Shown: positions 1 through 8,421, counted from the first letter of the stretch. The stretch is 64,000 nt of DNA from Paenibacillus aceris (GCF_017874035.1 NZ_JAGGKV010000029.1:1-64000), one strand, 5' to 3'. The notes: generated by a model not told the origin, from the letters alone. Numbers and translations: made by a program.

Positions 1-91
1 TGAAACGCAGCCTTTTGAAAAAAACGTCATAGCTGCGCCTAGTTTCGTATTGCCATTTTTAGTTCTCTGCTATGTGAGATTTTCAGGGTAG
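1..91 (+). mobile_element. Right end of an IS110-family element (cut by window edge)
   Basis: These 91 bases are nearly identical to the last ~92 bases of the intact IS110 element ending at 33804, including the shared terminal octamer CAGGGTAG. The transposase of this copy lies left of the window. The flank after the end, TTTAGCG, resembles the bases that follow CGTTAG in the dispersed repeat, so this copy probably also sits in a repeat arm. Confidence 0.8.
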
Positions 92-112
92 TTTAGCGAC
101 GACACTTGTTAA

Positions 113-487
113 TCAAGTACGGAAGAGAATATTAATATCCCCATCTACAAATCCAATTCCAATTACAGATGCACTTTTGAGGATGTATGCATACTCTCCA
201 TCTTTAAGATAACGTTCTACTAACATCGTAATGTGATTTAAACCTTCTTCCCAATGTTGGATATCTTCTGTTCTTTTTATGTAACAAATATCTTCTTCCG
301 AATTAAAATAGTCAGTACAAGCCCAATCTGAGTCATTCTCATCGAATTCCTCTGAACCGATTAATTGTATATCGTATGTATCGTCTGAACCTTCATATAA
401 GTTAAAATTGAATGCTTTTATTCCTACAGGTATGTCCTGTTCTAGAATCTTATTTAACCAATTTGAAAACAATCTATAGTTCTCCAT
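113..487 (-). CDS. Hypothetical protein, ~124 aa, acidic
   Basis: Not recognised. The ORF encodes a small acidic soluble protein with no signal peptide or membrane segment. A GTG six bases upstream is possible, but the ATG at 487 is chosen because AAGGGG lies eight bases before it. The gene starts about 55 bases after the left arm of the repeat at 541-635, and the IS110 end lies just beyond its stop. Small acidic proteins in this setting are often immunity proteins of polymorphic toxins; that is inference from context only. Confidence 0.6.
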   Translation of the reverse strand: MENYRLFSNWLNKILEQDIPVGIKAFNFNLYEGSDDTYDIQLIGSEEFDENDSDWACTDYFNSEEDICYIKRTEDIQHWEEGLNHITMLVERYLKDGEYAYILKSASVIGIGFVDGDINILFRT

Positions 488-540
488 ATACACTACCCCT
501 TACTTTTATTAAGTGTGTTATATCGTGAAGCTATACAATT

Positions 541-635
541 TAACTAGTCTATCAGTTACCTGAAAGCGGCAACAGATCGTCGTCTTCCGGCAGCCGTCGT
601 GTCGTGATTGAACTATTGTTCACCGTTAGTCTAAG
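541..635 (+). repeat. Dispersed hairpin repeat, copy 1 (full, diverged)
   Basis: Left arm (CTATCAGTTACC) at about 548, a hairpin around CCGGCAGCCG, and right arm AACTATTGTTCACCGTTAG ending near 629. It separates the genes ending at 653 and starting at 487 (minus strand). Confidence 0.75.
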
Positions 636-652
636 GAATGGCTGTTTTTCGA

Positions 653-991
653 CTAGATGTCGTCTGGAGCATCTCCTGGTTTACTCCAGTATTTTAACAT
701 TTCCATTGCTCTTTCTATATCATCCATATCATCGTTACCTAATGTCTTATCAAACTTTTCGGACAACATACCTCTAACCTTAGCAAGCCTATATGTTACC
801 TTCCATTCATCAATGAAACGGGTGGTTTCCTTCTCATATTCCGCATTGTCTGAAATCAATTCTCCATCTTGGTATTTTATGGAATAATAAGAACCCATCT
901 TGTGTAATGATGTCAGAATTATCTCAATCTCTTTAAGAACCTCTAATACTTCAGAGCCTGATATGCTTATTTGCTCATTTGCTTTTAGCAT
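653..991 (-). CDS. Hypothetical protein, ~112 aa
   Basis: Unrecognised, probably helical, rich in Glu, Lys and Ile, with no membrane segment. A GTG at 1006 would add five residues, but the ATG at 989-991 has GGGAGA seven bases upstream and is preferred. It stops about 20 bases before the right arm of repeat copy 1. It lies downstream of the gene at 1074-1784 on the same strand and may be co-transcribed with it. The family is unknown to me; an immunity-type role would be a guess from the neighbourhood. Confidence 0.6.
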   Translation of the reverse strand: MLKANEQISISGSEVLEVLKEIEIILTSLHKMGSYYSIKYQDGELISDNAEYEKETTRFIDEWKVTYRLAKVRGMLSEKFDKTLGNDDMDDIERAMEMLKYWSKPGDAPDDI

Positions 992-1073
992 TGACTCATC
1001 TCCCACATCCTTGATTTGTTCTACTATAGTTCTTACGTTAGTTGAGGGTGCTTCTCTTTTATTGAAAAGATTT

Positions 1074-1784
1074 TTATTCCAAGTTGTAGAACTTCCTCAA
1101 ATCATCGTCGAATTGTTTCCAAGCAAGTAGCATATAAGGAGTACTATCAGATAATTGAATTGGAACATTCTTTGCTATTACTGTTATTCGCTCAAAGGGA
1201 TAATCTTTTTTACCTGATGGGAATATTGCCAACTTTTTCAATTCCTTCTTTCCATTTCCGAATGTCCATTCCAAGAGGTTGAAACTTCCTATATCGATTT
1301 TATCTGGAAATTCTGTGCTGACCCAATTACATAATTCAAATAAAGGGTATCTATCCCCACTGTGTTGTTCAATGACTGTTATTACTTTTAAAATGATATA
1401 CTTTCCTGACAATAATTTATAACCTATGGCATCTCCACGTTCAAAATCTGTTTGTGCAATAAATCTTTTGGGTATCTTTTTAGGCTCACATTGAGGTTGG
1501 TTCAATTGATTCATTAATTTTTCAAGAACTTTCTTTCTTTGTATTAATAATTTTGGTTCTTCTTCCCAGCGTTTCAAATCCTCTCCACTGATGATTATTT
1601 CCAATGCTAAAGACAACCAAAATACTGACCTAACTTCATAATCTTCAAGTTCCGATTTCCAGTTTTCAACAACGATATTTGTTGCTGTTTCTCCATCATG
1701 TCCTTCTGCTATCAATTCTCTAAATTCATCCTTAATATCAGACGCTAAATCATCTGAAAAAATTGCAGTTCCCCATGCTCCCAT
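1074..1784 (-). CDS. DUF4259-like N-terminus protein, ~236 aa
   Basis: The N-terminus (MGAWGTAIFSDD) matches the start typical of small DUF4259-type proteins (MGAWG..IF..D), but this protein is about twice as long. Residues ~110-220 form a second region with alternating beta-strand character. Function is unknown; such proteins occur beside toxin-immunity genes and as single accessory genes. A TTG at 1793 would add three residues; the ATG at 1784 fits the family start although the GGGAG before it is close. Flanking same-strand genes lie at 653-991 and 1883-2089. Confidence 0.6.
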   Translation of the reverse strand: MGAWGTAIFSDDLASDIKDEFRELIAEGHDGETATNIVVENWKSELEDYEVRSVFWLSLALEIIISGEDLKRWEEEPKLLIQRKKVLEKLMNQLNQPQCEPKKIPKRFIAQTDFERGDAIGYKLLSGKYIILKVITVIEQHSGDRYPLFELCNWVSTEFPDKIDIGSFNLLEWTFGNGKKELKKLAIFPSGKKDYPFERITVIAKNVPIQLSDSTPYMLLAWKQFDDDLRKFYNLE

Positions 1785-1882
1785 TGCTCCCAATTCGCTT
1801 TCAATAAATTCGTACTTTCATCTAAAAATTTAAAAAACGTATATATACAAATTGCCTAACTGTATGTTGTGAAATAAGTGCA

Positions 1883-2089
1883 TTATTTTTGTTGTTTTCT
1901 TAAATAAGCGTAATACAGATACACAATAATGTAGAAAGCGGGGAATATTACTAGCCCAGCGAAAGTAATGAATAAAACGATTCCAACCTTCATTCCCTCA
2001 CTGTCTGAGTCATAATTAGAAAGTCCATATATAATAAAAATAAACCAAACAACCGTTAGTAAATATCCAATTCTATAAGGTAGTTTCAA
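1883..2089 (-). CDS. Two-TM small membrane protein, paralogue of 63296-63499
   Basis: 68 residues with two hydrophobic segments (about residues 8-25 and 35-58) and a short charged tail. Translation starts at TTG, supported by AAGGAG eight bases upstream. The protein is clearly homologous along its whole length to the 67-residue product of 63296-63499 (shared MKLPY..GYLLT, then VWF, then NxDSD, then the second helix), at the other end of the window. Function unknown. The two copies have diverged, so this is an old duplication or two independent acquisitions of one cassette-type gene. Confidence 0.75.
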   Translation of the reverse strand: MKLPYRIGYLLTVVWFIFIIYGLSNYDSDSEGMKVGIVLFITFAGLVIFPAFYIIVYLYYAYLRKQQK

Positions 2090-2094
2090 TTAAC

Positions 2095-2216
2095 TTACTC
2101 CTTACCTTTAGGTAGTTTTTTGGCTTGCTCCCTTATCTCTTTAAGGAACTATTCTGTTGTTCGTCCATTATCATACCATATGTTGGGAATTTATTGTCGT
2201 CAAGCCACTCCATCAT
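2095..2216 (-). pseudogene. Frameshifted remnant of a small unknown gene
   Basis: Minus-strand reading gives MEWLDDNKFPTYGMIMDEQQ.. and then, after a single-base frameshift, KEIREQAKKLPKGKE and a TAA at 2095-2097. The two halves join naturally, so a small gene was probably disrupted. It begins only a few bases after the left arm of the degenerate repeat at 2222-2273. Not recognised. Confidence 0.4.
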
Positions 2217-2221
2217 GCTCA

Positions 2222-2273
2222 AATGCCCATTCAACGAAATTAAAAAAAAGAGCCGCTTCAATGCAGCTCTTGC
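2222..2273 (+). repeat. Dispersed hairpin repeat, copy 2 (degenerate)
   Basis: A left-arm remnant (ATGCCCATTCAACG) is followed by an A-run and a hairpin AGAGCCGC/GCAGCTCT. The right arm is not recognisable. On the minus strand the hairpin plus T-run looks like a terminator. Confidence 0.5.
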
Positions 2274-2625
2274 GCTTCCTTTGGGTATTTTCTTTTGATA
2301 TGAGTATTCCATCACAATGGATAATAAATCCCATTTAACGCATTCAAAAAACAAATTATCAATTGAATGGATGATACTAATTTTTGTTTGTTTTATTTTA
2401 TTCGCGTTAATAATTTTGTTCTTGGCAACAGTAACAACTAACGGGAGGATTAATCATCTCATGTTCCTCAATATTTATGGAATTTGCATTCTACATTGAA
2501 CCAAAAAATGGTATTTGCATACTATAATCTTGACCAACCAACCATTTCCCCTTATTAACTTAAGGGGCTTTTTTGTTCCTCAATACTTATTTTTAAAAGA
2601 ATTATCTATTGGAGGCGGATGAATC
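2274..2625. other. Intergenic stretch, no convincing gene
   Basis: Contains a 60-codon plus-strand ORF (2317-2499) with one hydrophobic segment but no Shine-Dalgarno sequence, not accepted as a gene. At 2526-2575 a run ending in TTTTTTG after a short AAGG/CCTT-type dyad may be a weak terminator upstream of the IS630 remnant. Confidence 0.35.
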
Positions 2626-3159
2626 ATGAGCAAACAAACAGAAAACGTTGAAATTAAAATTCAAGAAGTCAAAGCTCGGATGCATCACTTAAAAGATTTA
2701 AGGATGTTTAAACGCTATCAATGTGTCTTAATGTACTTAAAGGGCCGCACTCCAATGGAAATTGCTGATTTCTTAGTATGTACTGTTCAAACTGTTTATA
2801 ATTTATTGCGTGCTTATAGAGGTAATGGTTTAGATGGCTTATCTTATTGCCAGTCTCCTGGACGACCTAAACATCTGACTGATGAACATGAAAAAGAACT
2901 CTATCAGTTAATTATTGAAAAAAAGCCATCTGACGTAGAATTTTCTGCTGAGATGAACTGGACTTCTTTCCTAATCCGTGATTGGATCAAAAATAACTTT
3001 AATATTGAATATACGGATCGGGGTGTACGTAAACTATTACGACGTTTGGGATTTAGCTATACCAAACCGACCTATACTTTGGAAAAAGCTGATCCTAAAA
3101 AACAGGAAGCGTTCATACAAGATTTTGAAACGCTTAAAAGAAGGCTATCCAATGAGTAA
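2626..3159 (+). pseudogene. IS630-family transposase, truncated after the HTH region
   Basis: 177 codons begin with GGAGG nine bases before the ATG. The N-terminal half is the winged-helix/HTH part of IS630-type transposases (MEIADFLVCTVQTVYNLLRAYR, then GRPKHLT). It continues to the linker before the DDE nuclease domain (around residue 160), then stops at TAG/TGA codons. The entire catalytic DDE domain expected over the next ~180 residues is absent, so the element is dead. The minus-strand gene fragment at 3207-3473 begins right after. Confidence 0.8.
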
Positions 3160-3206
3160 AATGCAGCATCAACACTTTCGTCTGAATCTTTTTTAAGAAT
3201 ACCCGT

Positions 3207-3473
3207 CTACTTATCCACTCGAAAGAAATATTCGATTATATGATGTTCATTTCCCCAACGGTCTGTGAATGTTTGCGTATTAGGAGAGGAATAAATAGCG
3301 ATTAGGCTCTCTCTAATTTCAGGGAGTCTGGCTGTATCTGCATGACAGGTTTGTGCTAAAACATTATTTCTCTTGAATACTGCTTGTGCGAATTTTACTA
3401 CAACATCCGAATCGTCATGAGCCTCAACAAATTCATTAGAGAAAAGTAAGCCTTGAATTGTTCGGCGACACAA
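3207..3473 (-). pseudogene. Hypothetical protein fragment, ~88 aa
   Basis: The ORF has only a TTG for a start and no ribosome binding site. The C-terminal part (..TDRWGNEHHIIEYFFRVDK) looks like a genuine protein end. The N-terminus abuts the repeat at 3481-3530 directly, so the 5' part was probably lost when the repeat/IS110 junction formed. Family not recognised. Confidence 0.4.
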
Positions 3474-3480
3474 ACATATG

Positions 3481-3530
3481 CGCTTTCGGGCTGCTCCCTG
3501 CTTATTACGCTATCGTATCCGTTAGCTTAG
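3481..3530 (+). repeat. Dispersed hairpin repeat, copy 3 (hairpin 3' half plus right arm)
   Basis: GGGCTGCTCCCTG, then TTATTACGC and the right arm TATCGTATCCGTTAGCTTA. It matches copy 32 (47970-48062) closely. The left arm is missing. The IS110 transposase stop codon overlaps its last bases. Confidence 0.8.
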
Positions 3531-4640
3531 CCCCGAAATCGCTTCTTGCGGATCAAGGGGCGAATGCTCCGCAGCATGAATAAGGTGTTAGGTAATGTCC
3601 CTGTCCCTCGAAGGCGCTTCCGGCCTCTCTTTGTTATCTGTGTCTGTCCGATGTGCTTGCCGGAGGAATTCGTTTTTAAGTTCAATCCAGCAAGTTTTGT
3701 AATCTGTTTGGGATGATGGTACTGTCGAATGTCACCTATCTCTGCCAGAAAGCCTGCGATGGTGTCTTTTCCAATACCTTTAATAGCCAGCAATTGCTGT
3801 ACATGCGGGATCTGCCCAGAAGCTCATCCAATTTGCTTTCCAATTCTTCTAGTTTGCTATGAAGCCACTCATACTGGTTCAGCAGCAGCTTCAACTCCAT
3901 CCTTGCTAGTTCTGTACCTTGCCGTATGCCCACTGAACAGCTTGCCGCCTCTTTCAGATTCTTTATTTGGCCTAAACCAAGCCCACGCTTAGCAACCTCC
4001 CTCAGGTGCTGCAGCAGGGTTTCATTGGGTACATCAACAAGCTCATGGAGCAGTAGTAGAGGCTTAGCATTTGGACGGCAGACTTGCACTCCCAGTCCTT
4101 AAATACCGTCAGAAACTCCGGGAAATAGCGGCCTAGCCAATTATGGACACGTCCTTGTACAACGCAAAGGTCAGTCGTCAGGTGATCGCGAATCTTTATC
4201 GCCTCCCGCAGTTCGGCATAGACGCCCTGAGGAAGGTTTGGTACGGCATATCTACCGTCGTTGACCAATTGTGCAATGACTTTGGCATCCTTGATGTCAT
4301 ACTTCGTCGGAGAATTGTCATCGAGTTCTTTACTTTTCTTCACATGCAGCGGATTCACAACACCGTATTTCACTTGTTTTTCTTTCAGAAAATGAGCGAG
4401 GTTCAACCAGTAGTGGCCCGTTGGTTCCATGCCAACGATAACATCCTGGAAGCCTTGCTCAATTGAAATCTTCTGAAACCAGCTTACGAACAACTCAAAG
4501 CCTTGTCGATTGTTTTCAAACGAAATGGACTTCCCAAGTTCAACTCCGCGGTTGTCTTGGGCTCTCGCCACATGTTTGAATTTTGCGATGTCGACTCCAA
4601 TAATTAAGGTAGAAGATGTGATTTGATTAATTTCTTTCAT
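3527..4640 (-). pseudogene. IS110-family transposase, frameshifted (element b)
   Basis: Three overlapping reading frames join to one IS110 transposase. The N-terminal DEDD/RuvC-like domain is at 4002-4640 (IIGVDIAKFKHVARAQD, then VGMEPTGHYWLNL, then DIKDAKVIAQL). A coiled-coil middle lies at 3736-4089. The C-terminal Transposase_20 domain is at 3527-3793 (AIKGIGKDTIAGFLAEIG.., then GLNLKTNSSGKH with the likely catalytic serines). At least two frameshifts break it. The ends lie between a right arm (3530) and a left arm (4773) of the dispersed repeat. A closely related remnant occurs at 58180-58420. Confidence 0.85.
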
Positions 4641-4772
4641 TTTGAGTAGAATGCATGTTGTAGTCTCCGTGGTTTGTTTTTGGATCCGGTTACTGGCGAG
4701 CGTTTTGGATCCATTAACATCTTACCAAGGAGTCTTTTTATTTCTCAAACCTCGTATTTCTTCATAATAAGA

Positions 4773-4793
4773 ATGCTGCCCGTTAGCTCAATC
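4773..4793 (+). repeat. Dispersed repeat, copy 4 (left arm only)
   Basis: ATGCTGCCCGTTAGCTCAATC, the left-arm core with its usual YTYAAYG tail, at the upstream boundary of IS110 element b. Confidence 0.75.
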
Positions 4794-4818
4794 ATGTACT
4801 CAAGATTAGATTGCCATT

Positions 4819-4858
4819 CCTCAAGTTCTTGTCATCTAATTTTGACAAGAACTTGAGG
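4819..4858. terminator. Perfect 16-bp inverted repeat
   Basis: CCTCAAGTTCTTGTCA and its exact reverse complement flank an 8-base loop. There is no T-run directly after it, so it may be a stem used by an inserted element rather than a classical terminator. A second short dyad (GCCGCATCACATGCG) follows at about 4872. Confidence 0.5.
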
Positions 4859-4981
4859 ATATAAAATGAAAAAGCCGCATCACATGCGACTTTTAATGTA
4901 ACCATGTTCTTGTTCTCCCCACCGGATTACACAATTTGTATCGGAATAGTACACCTGATGCGTCCTTTTGCCCCACTCACA

Positions 4982-5374
4982 CTATTGCTGCAAAGAAAAG
5001 AATTTCCGTACTTGCTCATTCCTCAACCAAAGGCCTCCCCAAACCAACACAGCCAGATAAATAGGAAACAGGATCGTGGAGAAAAGCGGGGCGTCTAGAC
5101 GAACCTGCGTCGCAATTACGCCTCCAAAATAACCGGTCAACAGTACAGCACCTAGGATCGTTGTACGTGGCACTACATAAAGAACGGTTGAAAGAAGTCC
5201 GAGTATGGCCATCAGATAAATATGATGCTCCTGGAAACCAAGTGATTCGACAGAATCAACAACAAATGAAGGTTTAAATAATTTCATGATACTGTCAAGC
5301 AGCATAAACAAAATGGCTATTCCACTCATCACTCTCGCCGTCCATAGTCGCCCTTTAGAAATTGTTCTTATCAT
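4982..5374 (-). CDS. DoxX-like membrane protein
   Basis: 130 residues with four predicted membrane helices. The pattern (ARVMSGIAILFMLLDSIMKLF, then a GxxSTVLYVVPRT loop, then GAVLLTGYFGGVIATQVR) is that of DoxX-like proteins (DoxX_2 group), membrane proteins of uncertain role often next to sigma factor/YciI loci. An in-frame start at 5401 exists, but the ATG at 5374 has AAAGGAGAG upstream. It is the last gene of the minus-strand run that includes the ECF sigma factor locus. Confidence 0.8.
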   Translation of the reverse strand: MIRTISKGRLWTARVMSGIAILFMLLDSIMKLFKPSFVVDSVESLGFQEHHIYLMAILGLLSTVLYVVPRTTILGAVLLTGYFGGVIATQVRLDAPLFSTILFPIYLAVLVWGGLWLRNEQVRKFFSLQQ

Positions 5375-5508
5375 TGTCCATCTCTCCTTTAACTGATTCA
5401 CTAAGATTTGTCCTTCTAAGAGTACGACGAATGAGCAATGGTGAGATCGACATAGGGAATAAAAAATTTTTTATTAAATAAAATCCCAATGCAAATGCAG
5501 CCATGCCC

Positions 5509-5766
5509 CTACACTCTCTCGTACCAATACCCCGGCACGCCCCGAACAAGCCGCATCAGCGCCTCCGACGGCAGGCCTCCCCGCACATAGTAAGAACCGC
5601 GGCGGAGCAAGCCCTCCTTAATCGGGACGTCGCTGGTCAAGTAATTCTCCATGAGCGACTTCACTCCAACTAAGATAAGCGATGGGCCTTGACCGGCTTT
5701 GTCATAGTCGATCTTGGTGCCGTCTTTCGATGCATGGAAATTCTCCTTTGCAGTATATTTATCCAT
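5509..5766 (-). pseudogene. Chimeric remnant: alpha/beta-hydrolase N-terminus fused to unrelated C-terminus
   Basis: The first ~35 residues (SKDGTKIDYDKAGQGPSLILVG) are the start of an alpha/beta-hydrolase of the kind often paired with ECF sigma factors, but the catalytic region is missing. After residue ~36 the sequence changes to an unrelated tail (LLRRGSYYVRGGLPSEALMR..). A deletion fusing two genes is the simplest reading. It keeps a good ECF-type promoter at 5782-5807, only about 15 bases before the ATG. Confidence 0.55.
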
Positions 5767-5781
5767 GTCTCTATTAAAGCG

Positions 5782-5807
5782 ACGAACCACCGACGGGATA
5801 ATCGACA
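5782..5807 (-). promoter_or_regulatory. Predicted ECF-type promoter
   Basis: Minus strand: TGTCGA, 15 bases, then TTCGT(CG). The same two boxes with the same 15-base spacing occur at 6243-6268 and 8422-8447. TGTCGA is the -35 type reported for ECF42-like sigma factors. Confidence 0.65.
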
Positions 5808-5821
5808 CATCCGCTGAAAAA

Positions 5822-6193
5822 TTATAGATATTTTTTGGGCATCTCATTCACCTGACGAAGCTCGATCTCTCCTTCTCCGAATCCGTGGGGATCCGGCATC
5901 CGGAATGCCCATTCGATTGCTTCTTCTCTCGATCTTACCTCGATAAGCGTGTAGCCGGCGACGAGGTCTCTTGCCTTGTTAAAGGGACCTTCCTCCATGA
6001 CCGCTTCGTCTCCTGGAACAGGATAAGACAGACGGGTACCGCTTGAGCTCGGTAGAAGATCTTCGAAGGCGAGCAGCACCCCGGCTCTAGCCAATTGTTC
6101 GTTGTACTTCCGCATCGCTTCAAGCACTTCCCGACTTGACTGCTGTCCGGATTCGGAAACATTCGTCGCTTTGATGATCAACATGAATCGCAT
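5822..6193 (-). CDS. YciI/DGPF-domain protein
   Basis: 123 residues of the YCII/DGPF family (PF03795): MRFMLIIKA start, a variant of the DGPF motif (EEGPFNKARDLVAGY) near residue 66, and the end motif RMPDPHGFGEGEIELRQV. These dimeric alpha+beta proteins are genetically linked to ECF42 sigma factors, although their chemistry is unknown. AGGAGG lies before the ATG. It is a paralogue of 7943-8377 (same start and same C-terminal block) and has its own copy of the promoter motif. Confidence 0.9.
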   Translation of the reverse strand: MRFMLIIKATNVSESGQQSSREVLEAMRKYNEQLARAGVLLAFEDLLPSSSGTRLSYPVPGDEAVMEEGPFNKARDLVAGYTLIEVRSREEAIEWAFRMPDPHGFGEGEIELRQVNEMPKKYL

Positions 6194-6242
6194 CGTGTTT
6201 ACCTCCTATCATTAAGGCTTTCGAATTGCCTCTATTAAAACG

Positions 6243-6268
6243 ACGAATGGAATTCATGAAAATCGACA
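6243..6268 (-). promoter_or_regulatory. Predicted ECF-type promoter of the 5822-6193 gene
   Basis: Minus strand: TGTCGA, 15-base spacer, TTCGTCG, then TTTTAATAGAGGCA, a downstream stretch shared with the site at 5782-5807. The boxes are about 50 bases before the start codon. Confidence 0.7.
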
Positions 6269-6320
6269 GGATAGATCAGTTCAGAAATAAGAAACCGCCC
6301 AATGATGGGCGGCGTTCGTT

Positions 6321-6662
6321 TTATAGCGTACTGAAGGCTTGTTTTACCAGAGCGGTTAGCATTCCGCCCTCAATCTGGTGCCCATTGCGGAACTTGATCG
6401 TCTTCCGTTCCGGAGGGCCGTCGAACAATCCTTCGGGCAGCTCCAGCCCCGCCGCATTGAAGATCGTGAAGCTAACAGCATCCTTTGAAGTCGAGATCAC
6501 CGCTGCATATTTTTTGTTCTTCAGGAAATGAGGCTTGTTGTATTGTATGCGCTCCTGAACGTCGGGAATGGCGTTATGGACAACTTGGCGCAAATCATGG
6601 CACAGACCAGCTTGCCACGGCTCTTTGACTTTCTCGATAAACTCTGTAACTTCTTGGCTCAT
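6321..6662 (-). CDS. DUF1801-domain protein
   Basis: 113 residues. The central block (DVQERIQYNKPHFLKNKKYAAVISTSKDAVSFTIFNAAGL) is characteristic of DUF1801 (PF08818) proteins, small soluble proteins of unknown function related to frataxin-like folds. The start at 6662 has AGGAGAAG nine bases upstream; an earlier in-frame ATG at 6680 lies before the ribosome binding site. It lies between the DGPF gene and the sigma factor on the same strand and belongs to the same locus. Confidence 0.85.
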   Translation of the reverse strand: MSQEVTEFIEKVKEPWQAGLCHDLRQVVHNAIPDVQERIQYNKPHFLKNKKYAAVISTSKDAVSFTIFNAAGLELPEGLFDGPPERKTIKFRNGHQIEGGMLTALVKQAFSTL

Positions 6663-6692
6663 TTGAACTTCTCCTATCATATGCTTATCTTA

Positions 6693-7946
6693 TTATACGT
6701 TGCTCTCTGACGCACGTCTTAAGAGCAACTCACGCTCCTTCTCATTGCGTGCCAGAGTAGCAGCTCGTTTGAATTCTGAACAGGCTTCTTGCTTGCGACC
6801 CAGCTTCAGGAGAAAGTCCCCCCGCACGCTGGGTAAAAGATGATAATTTTTCAAGGACGGTTCTTGCATTAACGCATCGACGACTTCTAGGCCCACCTCC
6901 GGGCCGAACGCCATCGAGAGCGCGACAGCGCGATTCAGTTCGACGACGGGCGATGGCGCGATTTGGGAGAGAGCGTCGTAAAGAGCAGAAATCCGGATCC
7001 AGTCCGTCTCTGAAGCCGTTCGAGCACGGGCGTGATACGCCGCGATCGAGGCTTGGATCAGATAGGGACCGAACGCCCTGCCGAGACGCTCGGCCCGTTC
7101 GATCGCAGTCAGCCCTCGGCGGATGAGCAGGTGATCCCATAACGCCCGGTTCTGGTCCATGAGTAGAATCGGTTCTCCGCTTGGGCTGACCCGCGCCCTG
7201 AATCTAGACGATTGAATTTCCATCAGTGCCATGAGTCCATGGACTTCCGGTTCGTCGGGTGCTATCTCAGCCAATATCCGTCCAAGCCGTAGCGCCTCAT
7301 CGCAGAGCATGGGCCGAATCCAGCTTCCGCCGGAAGACGCAGCGTAACCCTCGTTGAACATGAGGTAGATGACCTCGAGAACAGACGACAACCGCGCCGA
7401 CAACTCGTTCTTAGGCGGCAATTCGAATGGGACGCGCGCAGCCGCGAGTGTTCGCTTCGCTCGAACGATCCGCTGGGCGACGGTCGGCTCCGGAACGAGG
7501 AACGCGCTTGCGATTTCTTCGGTCGTCAATCCCCCGAGCAACCGGAGCGTGAGCGCCACCCGAGCCTCGGCGGAAAGAACAGGATGGCACGTCGTGAAAA
7601 TGAGACGAAGGAGATCGTCGCCGACTGGATCATCGAGCGCTTCATCCCACTCCGGCTCGTGCTGCCTGTCTATTTCCCAGCCTAGTTCCTCGTATTTGCG
7701 ATCGCGTAATTTGATTCTGCGCAGGTGATCGATAGCCCGACGTTTCGCGGTTGTCATCAGCCACGCTCCGGGGTTATCGGGGACGCCCGTTTCCGGCCAC
7801 CGTTCAAGCGCGATGATAAGCGCATCTTGAGCCAGATCCTCGGCAAGCCCGACGTCGCGTACCATACGTGCTAGACCAGCGATGATCTTGGCCGACTCGA
7901 TTCTCCAGATTCCATCGATGGTTCGGTGGACGGCGGACTCCTTCAC
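6693..7946 (-). CDS. ECF sigma factor, ECF42-like, with C-terminal DUF6596/TPR-like domain
   Basis: 417 residues, about twice a simple ECF sigma factor. Region sigma2 (residues ~20-85: AEDLAQDALIIALERWPETGVPDNPGAWLM) and sigma4 (~115-175: LSAEARVALTLRLLGGLTTEEIASAFLVPEPTVAQRI) are followed by a helical C-terminal domain of ~220 residues typical of ECF42 members. It overlaps the upstream DGPF gene by four bases (ATGA), so the two are translationally coupled. The family has no anti-sigma factor and is thought to be controlled through its C-terminal extension and the DGPF partner. The region is GC-richer than its surroundings, which suggests transfer. Confidence 0.92.
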   Translation of the reverse strand: MKESAVHRTIDGIWRIESAKIIAGLARMVRDVGLAEDLAQDALIIALERWPETGVPDNPGAWLMTTAKRRAIDHLRRIKLRDRKYEELGWEIDRQHEPEWDEALDDPVGDDLLRLIFTTCHPVLSAEARVALTLRLLGGLTTEEIASAFLVPEPTVAQRIVRAKRTLAAARVPFELPPKNELSARLSSVLEVIYLMFNEGYAASSGGSWIRPMLCDEALRLGRILAEIAPDEPEVHGLMALMEIQSSRFRARVSPSGEPILLMDQNRALWDHLLIRRGLTAIERAERLGRAFGPYLIQASIAAYHARARTASETDWIRISALYDALSQIAPSPVVELNRAVALSMAFGPEVGLEVVDALMQEPSLKNYHLLPSVRGDFLLKLGRKQEACSEFKRAATLARNEKERELLLRRASESNV

Positions 7947-8377
7947 GACCTCGGCTTCCTCGTGACACGTGCCCGCATTTCAATTTCCTTGGCTAACGCT
8001 CCCGGGTCCTGAGTCAGTTCCGGCGCTTCGAACACTTGGCGCAGCTCGATCTCACCTTCGCCGAAGCCGTGCGGATCCGGCATCCGCATCGCCCAGTGAA
8101 TCGCCTCTTCCCTCGATTTCACCTCGATCAACGTGAAGCCCGCGATCAGCTCCTTCGCTTCCGTGAAAGGTCCGTCCAATACCTTTGGTTTTCCACCCGG
8201 TTCTGGATAAGAGATGCGAATCGCGCTCGAGCTTGGGTAAAGTCCTTCAGCGGCAACCAGCACGCCTGCCCTTGCCAGCTCCTCGTTGTACCTCGCCATG
8301 GCGTCAAAAAGCTCTTGACTTGGCATGACGCCTGCCTCGGAATCTTTTGTTGCTTTGACAATCATCATGAATCTCAT
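7943..8377 (-). CDS. DGPF-domain (YciI-like) protein partner of the sigma factor
   Basis: 144 residues, YCII/DGPF family, with the eponymous DGPF motif intact (VLDGPFTEAKELIAGFTLIEV) and the closing block RMPDPHGFGEGEIELRQV. AAGGAGAAG precedes the ATG. It is the first gene of the sigma factor operon and overlaps the sigma gene by four bases. The promoter at 8422-8447 carries the same boxes as those before two other genes here, so the sigma factor probably drives its own operon. Confidence 0.92.
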   Translation of the reverse strand: MRFMMIVKATKDSEAGVMPSQELFDAMARYNEELARAGVLVAAEGLYPSSSAIRISYPEPGGKPKVLDGPFTEAKELIAGFTLIEVKSREEAIHWAMRMPDPHGFGEGEIELRQVFEAPELTQDPGALAKEIEMRARVTRKPRS

Positions 8378-8421
8378 CGTGAATCTTCTCCTTGTCTATA
8401 ATTTGCCTCTATATATTCACA

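Larger units (their letters stand above)
4641..4981. other. Noncoding: IS110 5' flank, repeat arm and hairpin
   Basis: Holds the presumed upstream end of IS110 element b (4641 to about 4770), a lone left arm of the dispersed repeat, and a strong hairpin at 4819-4858. No gene is supported. Confidence 0.6.

Noticed and set aside
2430..2455. Inverted copy of the repeat left arm (AACTAACGGGAGG)
   Set aside because: Only ten bases match, without hairpin or second arm; likely chance. It would be the only copy in the opposite orientation.
2317..2499. 60-aa plus-strand membrane peptide
   Set aside because: No ribosome binding site and overlap with a degenerate repeat zone.
7369..7728. Plus-strand ORFs over the sigma factor gene
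   Set aside because: High-GC antisense shadow of the sigma factor frame with no ribosome site.
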